Positions 35,946 through 53,854 of a stretch of 64,000 bases of DNA are shown piece by piece. Location of the stretch: the NCBI RefSeq assembly GCF_018446385.1, contig NC_056000.1, forward strand, positions 30,520,011-30,584,010, given 5' to 3'. Below the pieces are notes generated by a model that saw only the letters and a program-made list of their open reading frames with translations, did not search any database and was not told where the DNA came from. The first letter of the stretch is position 1; every line of letters starts with the position of its first letter. The translations under genes and the position numbers were made by a program. This DNA comes from Zingiber officinale (lineage: Eukaryota; Streptophyta; Magnoliopsida; Zingiberales; Zingiberaceae).

Positions 35946-36336
35946 GTTATTTGGATTGTAAGAGAATTTATAGAAGTGTGCAAATTCATGTATCCAAGAC
36001 ATTAAAAGTATATTTAGATATGATACTTTATCATATATAAATCGCTTTTAACACTTGATTATTATGTGCACTTAGACTTATAATATACTATTTTGATATA
36101 TTGCATGTCATTTTAGTCCATTACTGGGGCGTCTAGATCAAATCCAGACACCCTAATGTTAAGCAATGATCTTTTTATTTTTTATTTTAAAAAAAAATTA
36201 GCTTGGAGTTAAGTCAATAATATTTTATCTTTAGGGTTTAGAGATTAGACTATAGTTTTCAAGCTAAAAAATTTTAAAAAATTAGGTGGGGTGTAAAACA
36301 TTTAAGGTATAATATTTCGGAATTGATATTTAAGAA

Positions 36337-36384
<48 letters not shown>

Positions 36385-36865
36385 AAGTCATTAATGTTTT
36401 TCACACTTTTGCTCTTTAATTACTCTTTAAGTAATATTATCATTATTATTTGATTTTTCTTGTGAATTTTATTTAATCGATATATATTATATATTACTTG
36501 CTAAATGATGCATCTGATAAAGAATCCACAATCTACTTAGTAAAAAAAAAAATCTATCTCATCTAAAAGGATAAATAACCTGTAATTTATTATCAAGATT
36601 TTGATTTTTTTCTAAGTATCCAAATTTTATAATCCGATTAATACTGAAAGTAATTGGTCATATCCTATAGAAACTTTTATATATCGATCACCTATATAGA
36701 TGTCCAAGGCCCAACAGTCCAATGCCACCGAAGTACAACAAACGTTTGGGAATGTGCTACGTAAAAATTAAACTCTTGCTGTATGGATTGCCTACTTTTC
36801 CGCTAATCCCGTGCCCCCGGGATATCCATCCAGAATACTTGAAGCCTAAATAATGTGCAAATGGA
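35946..36865. other. AT-rich intergenic stretch with TTA microsatellite
   Basis: A (TTA)n run of about 14 units lies at 36339-36381. Otherwise AT-rich, with no gene recognised. Confidence 0.6.
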
Positions 36866-37660
36866 CCCTAAGTTACCAATTATCACTAACAATCCTACCA
36901 CAACATCAAATCATAATATCAATATTTTAATCAATCTAAAATTATGGCTCGTTTTTAATAAAACAGTTAAAAAAATATATATTCATGTTTTATTTAGCAT
37001 TAAAATAACATTTCATCCCATCTCATCATATTTTTATTTTCAAAATACTCCCATCTACTTATAACAGTTATAATTTATAATTATTATAATATATGTGACA
37101 ATCCCCTATATCTTTACCATTGCGCAATAGCTGTTATATTATGATCATATAATTGCTACATCTCTGTACTAAAAATAAATATATTTTTAAAAATAAAAAT
37201 AGAAAGTTACCAATCATTACTAATAATCCTACCACAAGATCGAATCAACGGTCGAAAATTGATATTACAATATCAATATTTTAATCAATCTCAAAGTATC
37301 GCCCGTTTTTAATAGAATAGTAAAAAAAATCATTTTTTATTTATCATTAAAATAAATTTTCATCCCATCTCATTATATTTTTATTTTGAAAAATACTCTT
37401 ATTAGATATTGTTATAACAGCTATCATAACTATTATAACATAACACTTAACTCTAGTCAATAATTACGAAATGCGTAGCAATTACAATGGTGGAATTGTA
37501 ATAATTATCATCATATAATTGCTAAGTAGTAAAGATATTTTTTAAAATAAAAAAAAATTAAGATGAGATGAAATATAATTTTTGATAATAAATAAAATGT
37601 TTTTTTACAACCATTCATTAAATAATAATAAAAGTATCATCACTAATAAATAAATAAATA
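36866..37660. repeat. Tandem-duplicated AT-rich repeat with an inverted third piece
   Basis: A unit of about 330 bases starting AGTTACCAATTATCACTAA at about 36871 recurs from about 37206. Both copies contain CAATATTTTAATCAATCT and CATCCCATCTCAT. An inverted piece matching CATTTCATCCCATCTCATC follows at about 37560-37620. The arrangement suggests foldback-type MITEs or an old local duplication. Confidence 0.6.
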
Positions 37661-39990
37661 TATCTAAAAGATAATAATAATCACTCATTTTATATATCAC
37701 TCATCTCAAACGGCTAAACATCTAGAAGATTTAAACAGATAAATCATAAATATTTTAATCTTTTATATGAAAAAATCAAGTATCTAATAAAATATTTGTA
37801 TCTATTAAAAATTAATCTCAATATTTATTTAACTAAATATCTATAAAAATACCAACTAGGCAGGACGAGATTCATTCTGTAATATCATATTATGGTAAAA
37901 GATGAATACGTTTACTTCCAACGTCCCCGTCAATCCGTCCCAAGATCAATACGGAGGAGGTAAATTACGGACGTCATTCTATAATATCACATGATCTAAT
38001 ACTAAAAAGACATTTTCAGATCGTCCAATTTGATCATTAATAACATTGAAACTGCTGTACCTCCTATACATCTTATGGTCATTGATAGGCAACACCTTAA
38101 TGTTTGTTGCGACAATTATAATTAACAAACTACAATTGAAGTTTCAATATTTGTAATTGAGAAATATTTATAAGATATAGAATATGATCTAAGAATTCAT
38201 CAATGAGAGTAGATTAAGAAGTACTCATATTGTTTATTTTTAATAAATAATTTTTATATTTTCTATTAAAATATAATTATCATAATAAAAAAGTCTGAAT
38301 GGACGTATAATCAAAGGAAAATAAAAGAAAATCAAAAGGGATTTTTTTGGCCTTTAAACTCTGAATGGACGTATAATATAAAATATAGGATAATAAGATA
38401 AAATCTATAAATAATTAAGTCTTGATGTTGATATGGTAATAAATTTTCAAATGCCACGGGTGATTTTTGGGAAAGTGGTTGGTTTGGTAATAAATTAATT
38501 AATAATTAAAAGAAACTAATTAATTAATTACTTACAAATGCATAAAAATTAAGTGGTTGATTTGGTAATAAATTAATTAGCAATTAAGAGAAATTTATTA
38601 ATTATTATTAATAAATGAATTGAATCAAGACGTCCACGAAATGAAATGAAGTTTGTCAATGTCGCATTAAATATGAAATTATATTTTTAAATTCTAAAGG
38701 TATCGTATTATTGAATTAAAAGCTGAAATCGTCGTAACATCTCTCCCAACGACCCCACACATAATGATAAGTTTCGAGGAAGATTTAACTTATATTATTA
38801 TTATTATTATTATTATTATTAGTTTATTTTAAGTCGAACTTTTACTAATTAATTTTGATAAAATCTAAAATTAAATTAAATTAATATTTTTTCTTTTCAT
38901 ATGAAAATAATTTTAAAATTTATTAATAATTTTTTATGATTATTTTTTATATAAAAAAATACACTGTCATAATTTTTTTAGTCGCACATTAATTGACAAC
39001 ATCAAAAGCAATAACATTTCTATAAATATCTTGGGCTATTGACGTTAAAAAGTATATCTTTTTCAATCTTTTGGTTAAAATCAGGTGTCGAATTTGCTTT
39101 TAATATTTTATAAAAAAATTAAAATAATTTTTTATAAGAAAAAGTCCGTTATAATAATTTGTTGTTAAAATTTTTTAGTATTACTAAGTTTATTTATGTA
39201 TTATATTACACATGCAATAACTAGTTTAGATTATGGATGATAATTTTATGTAATTTGCTGTTATATTTTTTTTTTTATATATTTAGAGTAGATTATATAG
39301 ATGTTTAATATATTTTTTAATTCTAATATTTAAATAATGATAATTAGATAAAAAATATTAATATAAAAGATATTTAAATATTTAATGAATATGAGTATGA
39401 ATATAGATATTAATATCCGAAAATACTAAAACGAAGGATATAAAATCCAATCAAATCGGACCCTGTTTTATACGGAAAAATTATACATCAGGGAGACATT
39501 TTTCACTAATCCTAGAAACCACCTGCCCCAATGTGAGGACAAAATTAGTTTGGTCACGATTTGTGGAATAAAACATTTGGAATTGGCTCTTTTAAATAGT
39601 CAAGCCGGTATTTAAGCTGCTGACTTAAGCAGTGACGTTTGATTCATCTCTCCTTGTCAATTTTTTGAGGCCAGATCCCATGGTAAAAAAACAGAAAACC
39701 AAAATGTAGGATGGACCATTAAAATTATGGTCGTGGTCCGATTATATTTGATTATCATCCTTATTTATATTCATCATTCTTTCATGTTATAATTTACGTC
39801 GGGATTGATAGCCGGAAGTTATTATGATCTTTGATCATCTATCCTTTTTTTTTTTTTTTGAATTTAATTTTTATTATGCAAAGAAAAGGGGCCAACAACC
39901 ATAGTCGATGCAAACGCGCTTCGCCTTTCATCCGTCAATCGACGGCTGATACAAGAATTGCATGGTTTGATCTGGAAATTAATCTACGAT
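37661..39990. other. AT-rich region upstream of the intact DLH gene
   Basis: There are small duplications (GTGGTTxGTTTGGTAATAAATTAATTA at about 38475 and 38551; CTGAATGGACGTATAAT at about 38296 and 38361) and a (TTA)n run at about 38793-38820. No gene or bounded transposon was recognised. Confidence 0.5.
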
Positions 39991-40019
39991 GAATCATCTC
40001 CCCTTCGAATAAACAAGTC

Positions 40020-40099
40020 CAGTATTTAAGTGAGGGCTCTCCTAGGATTCCGCCGAACGCTCGACGGCAGCAATCCCCTATCTCCCCTCCGAATCGGCG
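40020..40099 (+). promoter_or_regulatory. Probable core promoter and 5' leader of the DLH gene
   Basis: TATTTAAG at 40023-40030 is a plausible TATA element about 70 bases before the ATG. The leader CCCCTATCTCCCCTCC is pyrimidine-rich, as is common in plants. Confidence 0.4.
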
Positions 40100-43000
40100 A
40101 TGGCTGGTGCCCAGTGCTGCGAGAACCCCCCGGTGTTGAGCTCTGTCTTCGGTGAAGGATCTGTCGTGGAGAGCCTCGGAGGTCTCAAGGCCTACACCGT
40201 TGGCTCCCCCAGTAGCAACGCCGCCGTCGTGCTGGTCTCTGATATCTTCGGTATGTCTTCGCCCCGTTCTCCCTCTCGTTTTCTTGTTTATGAGAAAACT
40301 TGTTTATAAGATATGTCATATCGGTCGTGTGTGGAGCAAGATTTCATTATGTAGATGATTAGGAGAAGATCAACTCATAGTCTCTGTCAGTAGACTAATA
40401 AGTAGGCAAACGGATGATGGAGAGAAAGTTAACTCACTGTACTGTTATACATATGCATGCTTATATAATCCTTGTTGCTAGTGTTTTCATGTGTTTGCAT
40501 TTGACCAAATATGTAGGATGTCTTCCCTAACAAATTTCATCTTTTTGCAGGGTATGAAGCGCCAAACTTGAGGTATGTGGCAGAAAGTTGAGTTAATCTG
40601 CAAGTTAATAACTAACCGGCCAGGATGGGCCAATACGATTAATCACAGGCTGCTTACGACCTGACTTTATTTACACCATTAATTAGCATCTGGTTTCTAT
40701 TAATATACATAATTTTTCCCCTTTCTTGGAAGTAGTAGTTTTTTGCCTGCAATATTATAAATCCATAATCGACCTGTTTCTGATTTCTTTTTGTCAACTA
40801 TGCTCCATTAGAACTTAGAACCTTTGAAATCATCAGAATGGCTTTCTATTTCATTCAATCTATGGAGTTTTCTGTAATCTATGGAGTCTTCACAATCAGG
40901 ATGATTCAAAATGTGAACTTGTCTCTATGAACTTGAATAGTGCACGTTGACAAGTGCACTACTTGGAAATGTTGCAGCCTGAGAGGCCCTTTAGCATATT
41001 AGTGTGGGTGGTAATTTAGCAGGAAGCATGCAGTCTAGATGGACATTGTTTCTCGACCAGTATCCTTTTCTGGTTCATCACTCATTATTGATGATGATTT
41101 GATGCTCTTTTCACAGATAAAAGGTTCTACATAATAGTTAATGCTCTAAACTTTGAAATTTTAGTATGTTCAAGTTGACATACATCTACTTCTGTTTGAA
41201 GGAAACTAGCTGATAAAGTTGCAGCTGCTGGATTCTTGGTGGTAGTTCCTGATTTTTTCTATGGGGATCCATATGTACCAAATCCGGAGAAACCCTTAAT
41301 GGCATGGTTGGAAGACCATGGGACGGTATGTTGCTACTCCTTTTGGCAAAGAAATAACTGTAACTTTTATTTAGGAATGAGATGGGATCTACAATCTCTC
41401 CATTGAATATTTAGTTCACATACAATTTTCATCCTTTTTTTTGTGTTTGTAACTCTGTAGCCTTAAAGAGCAGTGATTGCATGATAGAAGATGCATGGCA
41501 TGCAATATTTGGTTATTGGACCAATGTCACAAATCCTTTTGGTTGGTCTGACCACTAACAACAAGTTTATATGAATTCTGCTGTTATTGGTCTGTAGTTG
41601 TTGCATGGCGAAATTCTTAACTGATTCAAGAGATTGATAGCCCATTTTATCATGCATTTTATGGGGAAGCGACTGTTCTTGAGTTAGATATTTTGTCCTT
41701 AAATTTGAAATTTCTTTAACACACTTCTCCTGGTCTCTCAATTTGTTAGCATACTTTTGATTTTGCTAAGGGTGCAATGTTTACTGTCATTCTCTTGAAC
41801 ACTTATAGTTAACAATCTAATTTCTCGAACATTTTTTCCCTTTCTGTGCGATAGCCTTTGATTTCACATCTACTATTCTTTTTTTTTGGAACGGTTATTT
41901 CCAATTTTTTGGTACCTCAGCTACTATTATAATTAGATAGCTAGTCTTTGATGTAGCTATACTCAACTTTTACCTTGTGCAGGACAAAGGTTTTGAAGAT
42001 GCAAAATCTGTAATTGAATATTTGAAAAGTAAAGGCAAAACTCTAATTGGGGCTGCTGGATTTTGCTGGGGTGGTGTGTTCTTTTATCCCTTTTCTAATT
42101 ATAGAGTCTCCATTGGCAGAGTACCTCTTCTTATTTCCTATAAACAATGTCAAACAATTATTTATTCCAATAAATGAGGTTAGCTATATAGATCCTCCTG
42201 TGCTATTAGACTCGATCCCCTATTATATTATCATTTATATTTAATAAGAATTTTATCTTGTTTTATTGTTGCTAATCTAATTTTTTTTATCTCTCTCTTC
42301 CTTGATGTATAGATTCTTATTTCCTATAAATTCTTCAAAGTGGTCACTGAACTTGATCCCCTACTGCCATTTTGTCAGGCAAAGTGGTCACCGAACTTGC
42401 AAAGACTGATTATGTCAATGCCGTGGTAATGCTACACCCATCACTTGTAAAACTTGATGATATAAATGGTACTTAACCTACTGCTCACAATTCTTCTACT
42501 TGTTCCAGTTAGTCAATTTGTAATTTGTATGTGACTGAAGTATCACGTGCATCATATATCACTGCTTGTATGGTTTTTTACATGCAAGTAAACTTGACAT
42601 GGAATTAAAATTGAAAATGCCTGCAGAGATAAAACGCCCCACTTCAATACTAGCAGCTGAGAATGATAGCATCACTCCACTGGAAATAATAAAGCAATTT
42701 GAGGAAATCTTATGTACCAGAACTGAGGTATATTTCTTACGGATATTGATTATAAGTTTGAGTTTCATTTACCTTTCTGCTTTTAGAAATCAAATTGCAT
42801 TTCCATTCGCTGAAACAAGTTTCCTTTCTCTGGAAACATGATGGATTTTCAAGTTTAACTCAAATGGTAATTTCTGTTGATTTCATGGCCCAGAAACTCT
42901 TTGTCAACCAATTTTTTTTATTCACTGTATTATAAGAATCAAGATTTTTTCTGATCTATAAGTTTTAAAAAATCAAATCAGGTGGATTTCAGTTAACTGT

Positions 43001-43237
43001 TTAATATATAAACTAAATATTTTTCATTTGTAATCTAAATTTAAATGTGATGGGCCTGTTAGACAAGAGATAACTCGTATCACCTCTTCATCCCAGGTGG
43101 ACAGTTTTGTGAAGGTTTTTCCTGGTGTTGCTCATGGATGGACTGTTCGGTATGGCACTGATGATGAAGCAGCAGTCGAAAAAGCTGAAGAAGCGCACAA
43201 GGATTTGTTGGATTGGTTTGAAAAATATCTTAAGTAG
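40100..43237 (+). CDS. Dienelactone hydrolase family protein (carboxymethylenebutenolidase-like alpha/beta hydrolase)
   Basis: Seven coding exons: 40100-40250, 40551-40572 (22-base microexon), 41202-41325, 41983-42073, 42379-42468, 42627-42727 and 43097-43237. They total 720 bases for 239 residues, the usual length of this plant family. All introns are GT...AG and phases match. The Cys-Asp-His triad of dienelactone hydrolases is present: Cys127 in GFCWGGK, Asp173 in AENDSITP and His206 in GVAHGW. The family is a cytosolic alpha/beta hydrolase acting on lactone or ester bonds; some plant members carry a misleading endo-1,3;1,4-beta-glucanase label. No signal peptide is visible. The natural substrate is unknown. 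A decayed paralogue lies 36 kb upstream in the same orientation (2739-4211), so this was probably a tandem pair later separated by transposons. The start fits the family N terminus (MAGAQCCENPP). Confidence 0.93.
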
Positions 43238-43812
43238 ATGTTTGTTATGAACTCATTGGAAGCACACATGAGACGTCCCTAAAATTATAATCTATACCTA
43301 GGCTTTTGTTTAAAGCTTGCTTGTGTAGGTGCAGCAGTAATAAATAAAGAATTTATACACATTATTGATCCCTTGACAAAATTTGAATGGACCTTATCAA
43401 ATCATCCATCCAAATTCAGTTCTATACTAAGCTCAGCAACGCACAGTGAGCACACAGAGGTCTGTTGCATATCTCATAGTCAGTCTCATCTATTTGAGGT
43501 CAATAATCTAGTTCTCCCTTGCTCGAACAGTGTGCATGTCTGGCTCAGAATAAGCATATCGACAATGCCAAAGCTAAATCGGAAGGAATTGATGCATTAT
43601 TTAAACAAATGTGTTTACCAGTGAAACCTGTTTATGAGGAGTAAAGAAAATGAGATAACAAAGAACCTAGAAATAATTAATTACCTAGTCAGTTTAGCAC
43701 TCAGCAGCCCGCAGCCCGTCAGATTTGGATTGGATGATACAGCAACCGCTCAAACTACCTGCAACGTTTCAAAATTACTCCCCCTCCCATCCTTTTTCCA
43801 CTTTTTGAAGCC
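43238..43812. other. Intergenic spacer between DLH and zinc-finger genes
   Basis: It should hold the DLH 3' UTR (AATAAATAAAG at about 43339-43349 could be a polyadenylation signal) and the zinc-finger promoter. No clear TATA box was seen directly upstream of 43813. Confidence 0.45.
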
Positions 43813-44730
43813 ATGGCTTTCTCCTTCGATTCCTCCCCCTCCACCATCAACGTCCCGGCGCTACCTCCGCCGCCGCAGCAGCCGCGTCCTCCGCAGCAGC
43901 AGCAGCCGTCTCCTCCTCCTCCGCAGCAGCCGCGGCCGCCGACTCTGCAGCAGCCGCCGCCGACTCCGCCTCCTCCTCCTCCGCAGCCGCCGCCGCCGAC
44001 TCCGCCTCCTCCTCCTCCGCAGCCGCCGCCGCCTCCGCCACCTCATTGCTTTCCTCCATCCCGCCACCACCTCACTCCTTCACATGCATTTCCTCGGAGC
44101 ACCCACGTGACTCTGCCTCACTACAAGCGCCCCCACGGGCTCTCTCATTTCCAGCACTCCTCACCCGGCTCTTTCGCCGCCAGCACCCCGCCGCCGAAGC
44201 CCAAGGCGCCCCGCAGAAAGCCAGACCTCGCCTCTGCCGCAGGCACGGCCACCCCACCATGCACCGAGTGCGGCAAGCGCTTCTCGTCCTGGAAGGCCCT
44301 CTTCGGCCACATGCGCTGCCACCCAGAGAGGCAGTGGCGCGGCATCAACCCCCCGCCGCACCTCCGCCGTCCGCCCCCACCAGACCAATACTTCACTGCC
44401 GAGGAGCACGAGGTCGCTGCAAGTCTCCTCTTGCTCTCCCGCAGCCCTCCCGGAGGCGCCACGGATGAGCGTGGGAGCATTTGGGAGAGGACGTGCGGGG
44501 AGGGCAGTCGCCACGAGTGCAACGTCTGCTCCAGGGCCTTCTCCTCCGGCCAAGCGCTGGGAGGGCATAAGAGGTGTCACTCGGAGATGGATTGCCAAGA
44601 ACTAGTGGGCCCTTCGGTGGCCGGTCCCTCATCGAGTAGCTACATATTCGACCTCAACCTCCCGCCGCCTCCCGAAAGCTCCGACAACAATAACCCGGCC
44701 GACGTCTTGGACCTTAAATTAGGCATGTAA
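43813..44730 (+). CDS. Two-finger C2H2 zinc-finger protein with EAR repressor motifs (ZAT-like)
   Basis: Intronless, 305 residues, as usual for plant C1-type Q-type zinc-finger genes. Residues 17-78 are almost pure Pro with Gln and Thr. Finger 1 is C150-x2-C153...H166-x3-H170 and carries KALFGH where QALGGH is usual. Finger 2 is C236-x2-C239...H252-x3-H256 with the canonical QALGGH. An FDLNLPPP motif (279-286) and a C-terminal LDLKLGM (299-305) are DLN/EAR-type repression motifs that in known family members recruit TOPLESS-class co-repressors. A basic patch (PKAPRRKP, about 128-136) may aid nuclear import. Expected to act in the nucleus as a DNA-binding repressor, perhaps in stress or developmental responses as known for ZAT proteins. 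GC content is much higher than in the flanks because of the proline run. The first in-frame ATG was chosen; no better start lies downstream before the proline run. Confidence 0.9.
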   Translation: MAFSFDSSPSTINVPALPPPPQQPRPPQQQQPSPPPPQQPRPPTLQQPPPTPPPPPPQPPPPTPPPPPPQPPPPPPPHCFPPSRHHLTPSHAFPRSTHVTLPHYKRPHGLSHFQHSSPGSFAASTPPPKPKAPRRKPDLASAAGTATPPCTECGKRFSSWKALFGHMRCHPERQWRGINPPPHLRRPPPPDQYFTAEEHEVAASLLLLSRSPPGGATDERGSIWERTCGEGSRHECNVCSRAFSSGQALGGHKRCHSEMDCQELVGPSVAGPSSSSYIFDLNLPPPPESSDNNNPADVLDLKLGM

Positions 44731-45294
44731 CTGGTGCTCTTCGCCTGGCCTCGTTCTTGTTGGTTTATTCAGTAACTTTAAAGGTTCGACGTGACTTGTT
44801 TTTTAATTCAAACCGTCGGAAGTGGGACACTTCTGAAGGTTGATTCTATTTAAAGATTCCTCTTCATTTAATATAATAATTATAAATTGTTGTGAAAATT
44901 GATCCATCCCGTCTGGTATTTGATGCAGCAACATTCAATGAAAAAGGATATGTCAGCCGGCGAGTCCATCCATACAGAAAGGTCTTAATGAATGAATGAG
45001 AATGACCAAAAAAAAATCCAAACTGTGACAATATGGAAAGCGCAAACTGTGACAAGGAGCAAAAGAAGGCTAATTGCCGCGTGCATGTCCACATTCATTA
45101 ATGAAACTGATATGTAAGCTAAAGAGGATCACATAAAAGGTTCAACAACCACGCACATAAGTGTGATACAGTTAAGTTTCATATTTTCCAACGCTAGAAT
45201 AAAGATAATCCAAGTGGATCATTAATAATTTAATAGTCTTCTTGCTTGCCACATCACAAAAGCCTCGAACGCGCAGCTTTCACAGAAGCTACGA
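44731..45294. other. Spacer between convergent zinc-finger and ARF genes
   Basis: The 3' ends of two converging genes face each other here. AT-rich DNA with ATTTAATATAATAATTAT near 44867. No further gene was seen; the 3' UTR of ARF should lie at its right end. Confidence 0.5.
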
Positions 45295-49827
<4,533 letters not shown>

Positions 49828-50124
49828 TTAACAAAGCATAAAGTGATTAGATCTGCAACACAAGAATCGAAGATCCAACAACAAAGCTACAGATTCGAAG
49901 CAGAAACAAGCATGGCGTGAAATTTGAGCATGAAACCAAAAAAAAACATCTAGATCAAGACAAGGCGCTACGGAGAAACTAGATCTGCAAGAATCCGATG
50001 CCGATCCGAGCTTCAGCACGAGAAAAGAAGATCGATCTAAATTTTAAGACAATAAAAGAGATCGAGCATCTCGTGATCCAAAACGACGGAGATCGAGGAT
50101 AAAAAAGGAGAGGATAAGAATTAC

Positions 50125-50600
50125 CTAGGAATCAAGGATAAGCGTAGACCGGAGAAGACGGGTCGATTAAAAGAGTTGAGGACGAGAGAGGTATTCGCTT
50201 CCTCTCTTCCTCCTCTCTTACGCTTGGAGAAATGGAAAAAGCGAAAATGGAATCGGAATAAATATTGAGCAGGAGAAACCGTTACAAAAGTGGTAAAATG
50301 TACCTGTCCGAAATAGCAGCGTTATCACGTACCGGCTTGTCCGAAGATACGCATATGTGATACAACGATTTAAAACGTTGCATTGTTATAATTCCATAAT
50401 TTTGATGTATTCGAAGAATATTTCAATATCCTCCGATATACGCTTCTAATCTCACCCAATCTGACCACACGGTCATCCGAAATGATAAGTACTGACATTT
50501 GTTATATGTGGTTGCAGGATTGAACCATAGGTCTGTCGGGTATAAATCTCCGGATCCTGTGCAACTCATCCCATCTCTCGAGTCTCGACTGCCATAATTT
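50125..50600. promoter_or_regulatory. Divergent promoter interval between ARF and SQD1
   Basis: The ARF 5' UTR exon probably covers about 50125-50230 (minus strand), with an AT-rich TATA-like stretch AATAAATATT at about 50257-50266. On the plus strand TATAAAT at 50541-50547 is a good TATA box for SQD1. Less than 350 bases separate the two likely start sites, so elements may be shared. No specific regulatory motif is claimed. Confidence 0.5.
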
Positions 50601-50870
50601 ATGTCCCTTGTGATTGCCTGGGTCGAGTGCGGCGGAGGCACTAGGGCGATTGGCGAGCGATTTCGTGATCTCACCCAATCTACAAAACCCTATCTAGAAC
50701 TCCATGCCTTCATATTTCAGGCTTCGAATTCTCTACACTACTCACTTCTCTTCTGTCACAAAGTTCCAGTTTCAGCCTATTTTATCCTCTCTTTTTTTGT
50801 CGGTTTAACGGAACCTAGATCGCGACAGACTATTAGCTGCTTCTGCGGCTGCTCCCTACAGAGAACATAG

Positions 50871-51703
50871 GTCAGATCATAGCTTTGTTATTCAGCTTAT
50901 TTTTTGTTTGATCAAGTAGGGGAAAACTGTAAGTTTGACTGCATTTTGACAAGAAGCTACATTAAGATTTTCCTTCGACTGAAAATCTTCTTTTCCATCT
51001 ACTTTGTGCCGTAAAAGCTTTTTCTTGACCTGAGCCATAAGGTGCGATTTTGTGGGCATCTTGTGAGAAAGAAGAGAGCTTGTCTGTTTAGTTATTTATA
51101 GGAAGGTTCTTTGAAGGATCGAATAAAGCTTCAATCTTTTCAAGGATTTCGTTGTTCATCAAAAAAAAAAAAAAAACAGTTCTAGCTCTGTGGCATGAGG
51201 ACTATGAGATGCTTAAAACTTTGGCATCTATTAAAACTTTTTGATTAGTAACCTGTTACTTGCTTATTCTGTAGAAATTAAATTATGAAATCTATGTGTT
51301 CTAGTAGCAGGAGTTGGTGCCTGAAATTTTTGTGACTTTAGTTTTAGATAATATGTTGTTTGTTAATCTCCTCTAGTGGACACATGTCTATAATAATTCA
51401 TATGTCATTTCATTTCGCTACACGTGGGATGTATTTTCTTTGAAAATTGTTGAGGATCCAACGGATGCACTTCATGGGCGTTGCTCTACTTACATTCTGT
51501 GGCAGTAACATATGATAAGTACTTACTAATTCATTTGAATAGATAGAACCTCTTCCACCTTGTTTGTGTCAGTTTTCTGATGTAAATACCAATATAATGC
51601 ATATACGAGGACCTCAATAATAATTCTTTGTTGTCTTACAGTAAAGTATTGCATGATCAATCTTTTTTTGATCTTTATGCTGAGACCCAATTTGTATTTG
51701 CAG
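50871..51703 (+). other. Probable 5' UTR intron of SQD1
   Basis: A donor-like AG/GTCAGA at 50870-50876 and an acceptor TTTGCAG ending at 51703 bound AT-rich, T-rich sequence with no open frame. This would leave a first UTR exon of about 50570-50870 and a second from 51704 to the ATG at 51757. The donor is a guess among several; the acceptor is stronger. Confidence 0.45.
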
Positions 51704-51717
51704 GTTTTCTGGTTTGA

Positions 51718-53274
<1,557 letters not shown>

Positions 53275-53775
53275 CTAACTTGGCTAAAGAACGCTAATGT
53301 AATACCAAATACATGAGTCTATCCTTCAGAGACAAACTAAGCAAAGGAACGATCTGTTGTAGGCTTGTTGCAATACATTTCTCAGTTGTCCTGTCGCTTT
53401 GAATTATTCTTCGCAAATAAATAGTGCTTATGTAACGCTGGATACTGCAAATTGTATCAAAGTTGTAATAAAAAAATTTGATAACTTGCCAAAACACATG
53501 ATAGTTTGTTTGTGGATTCAAAAGGAATTTGATTGAGGTTATAACACAACACAGGCACACACAGAAAATCCTTAGCACACTATTTCATAGAGACATCAAC
53601 ATTTGTGCATCCCTAGTGGGGACAATGCCGTCCCAAGATATAGCGCAAATGATAGACAACATCTTGACCTAATAATTAGGGATCAATTTTTAAGAATTGA
53701 CGATTTGAATTTATCCGATCACGATCATGCGCCTAATACCTATGTATTTATATATACTTTTCTCCATATCTACGG

Positions 53776-53776
<1 letters not shown>
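53275..53776. other. 3' flank of SQD1
   Basis: It should contain the SQD1 3' UTR: AATACCAAATAC at about 53300 and AATAAATAG at about 53416 are candidate polyadenylation regions. Nothing else was seen. Confidence 0.45.

Positions 53777-53834
<58 letters not shown>
53777..53834. repeat. TA dinucleotide microsatellite
   Basis: Uninterrupted (TA)n of nearly 30 units. It directly adjoins the left end of the TRIM-like element. Confidence 0.95.
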
Positions 53835-53835
<1 letters not shown>

Positions 53836-53854
53836 GCCTATATAGAGTCCTATA

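Noticed and set aside
43847-44598. Minus-strand Ala/Arg-rich frames opposite the zinc-finger gene
   Set aside because: They are complements of the proline-rich coding region; the plus strand has two real zinc fingers and EAR motifs.
53603-53845. Frame ending in repeated Ile-Tyr
   Set aside because: Translation of the TA microsatellite.
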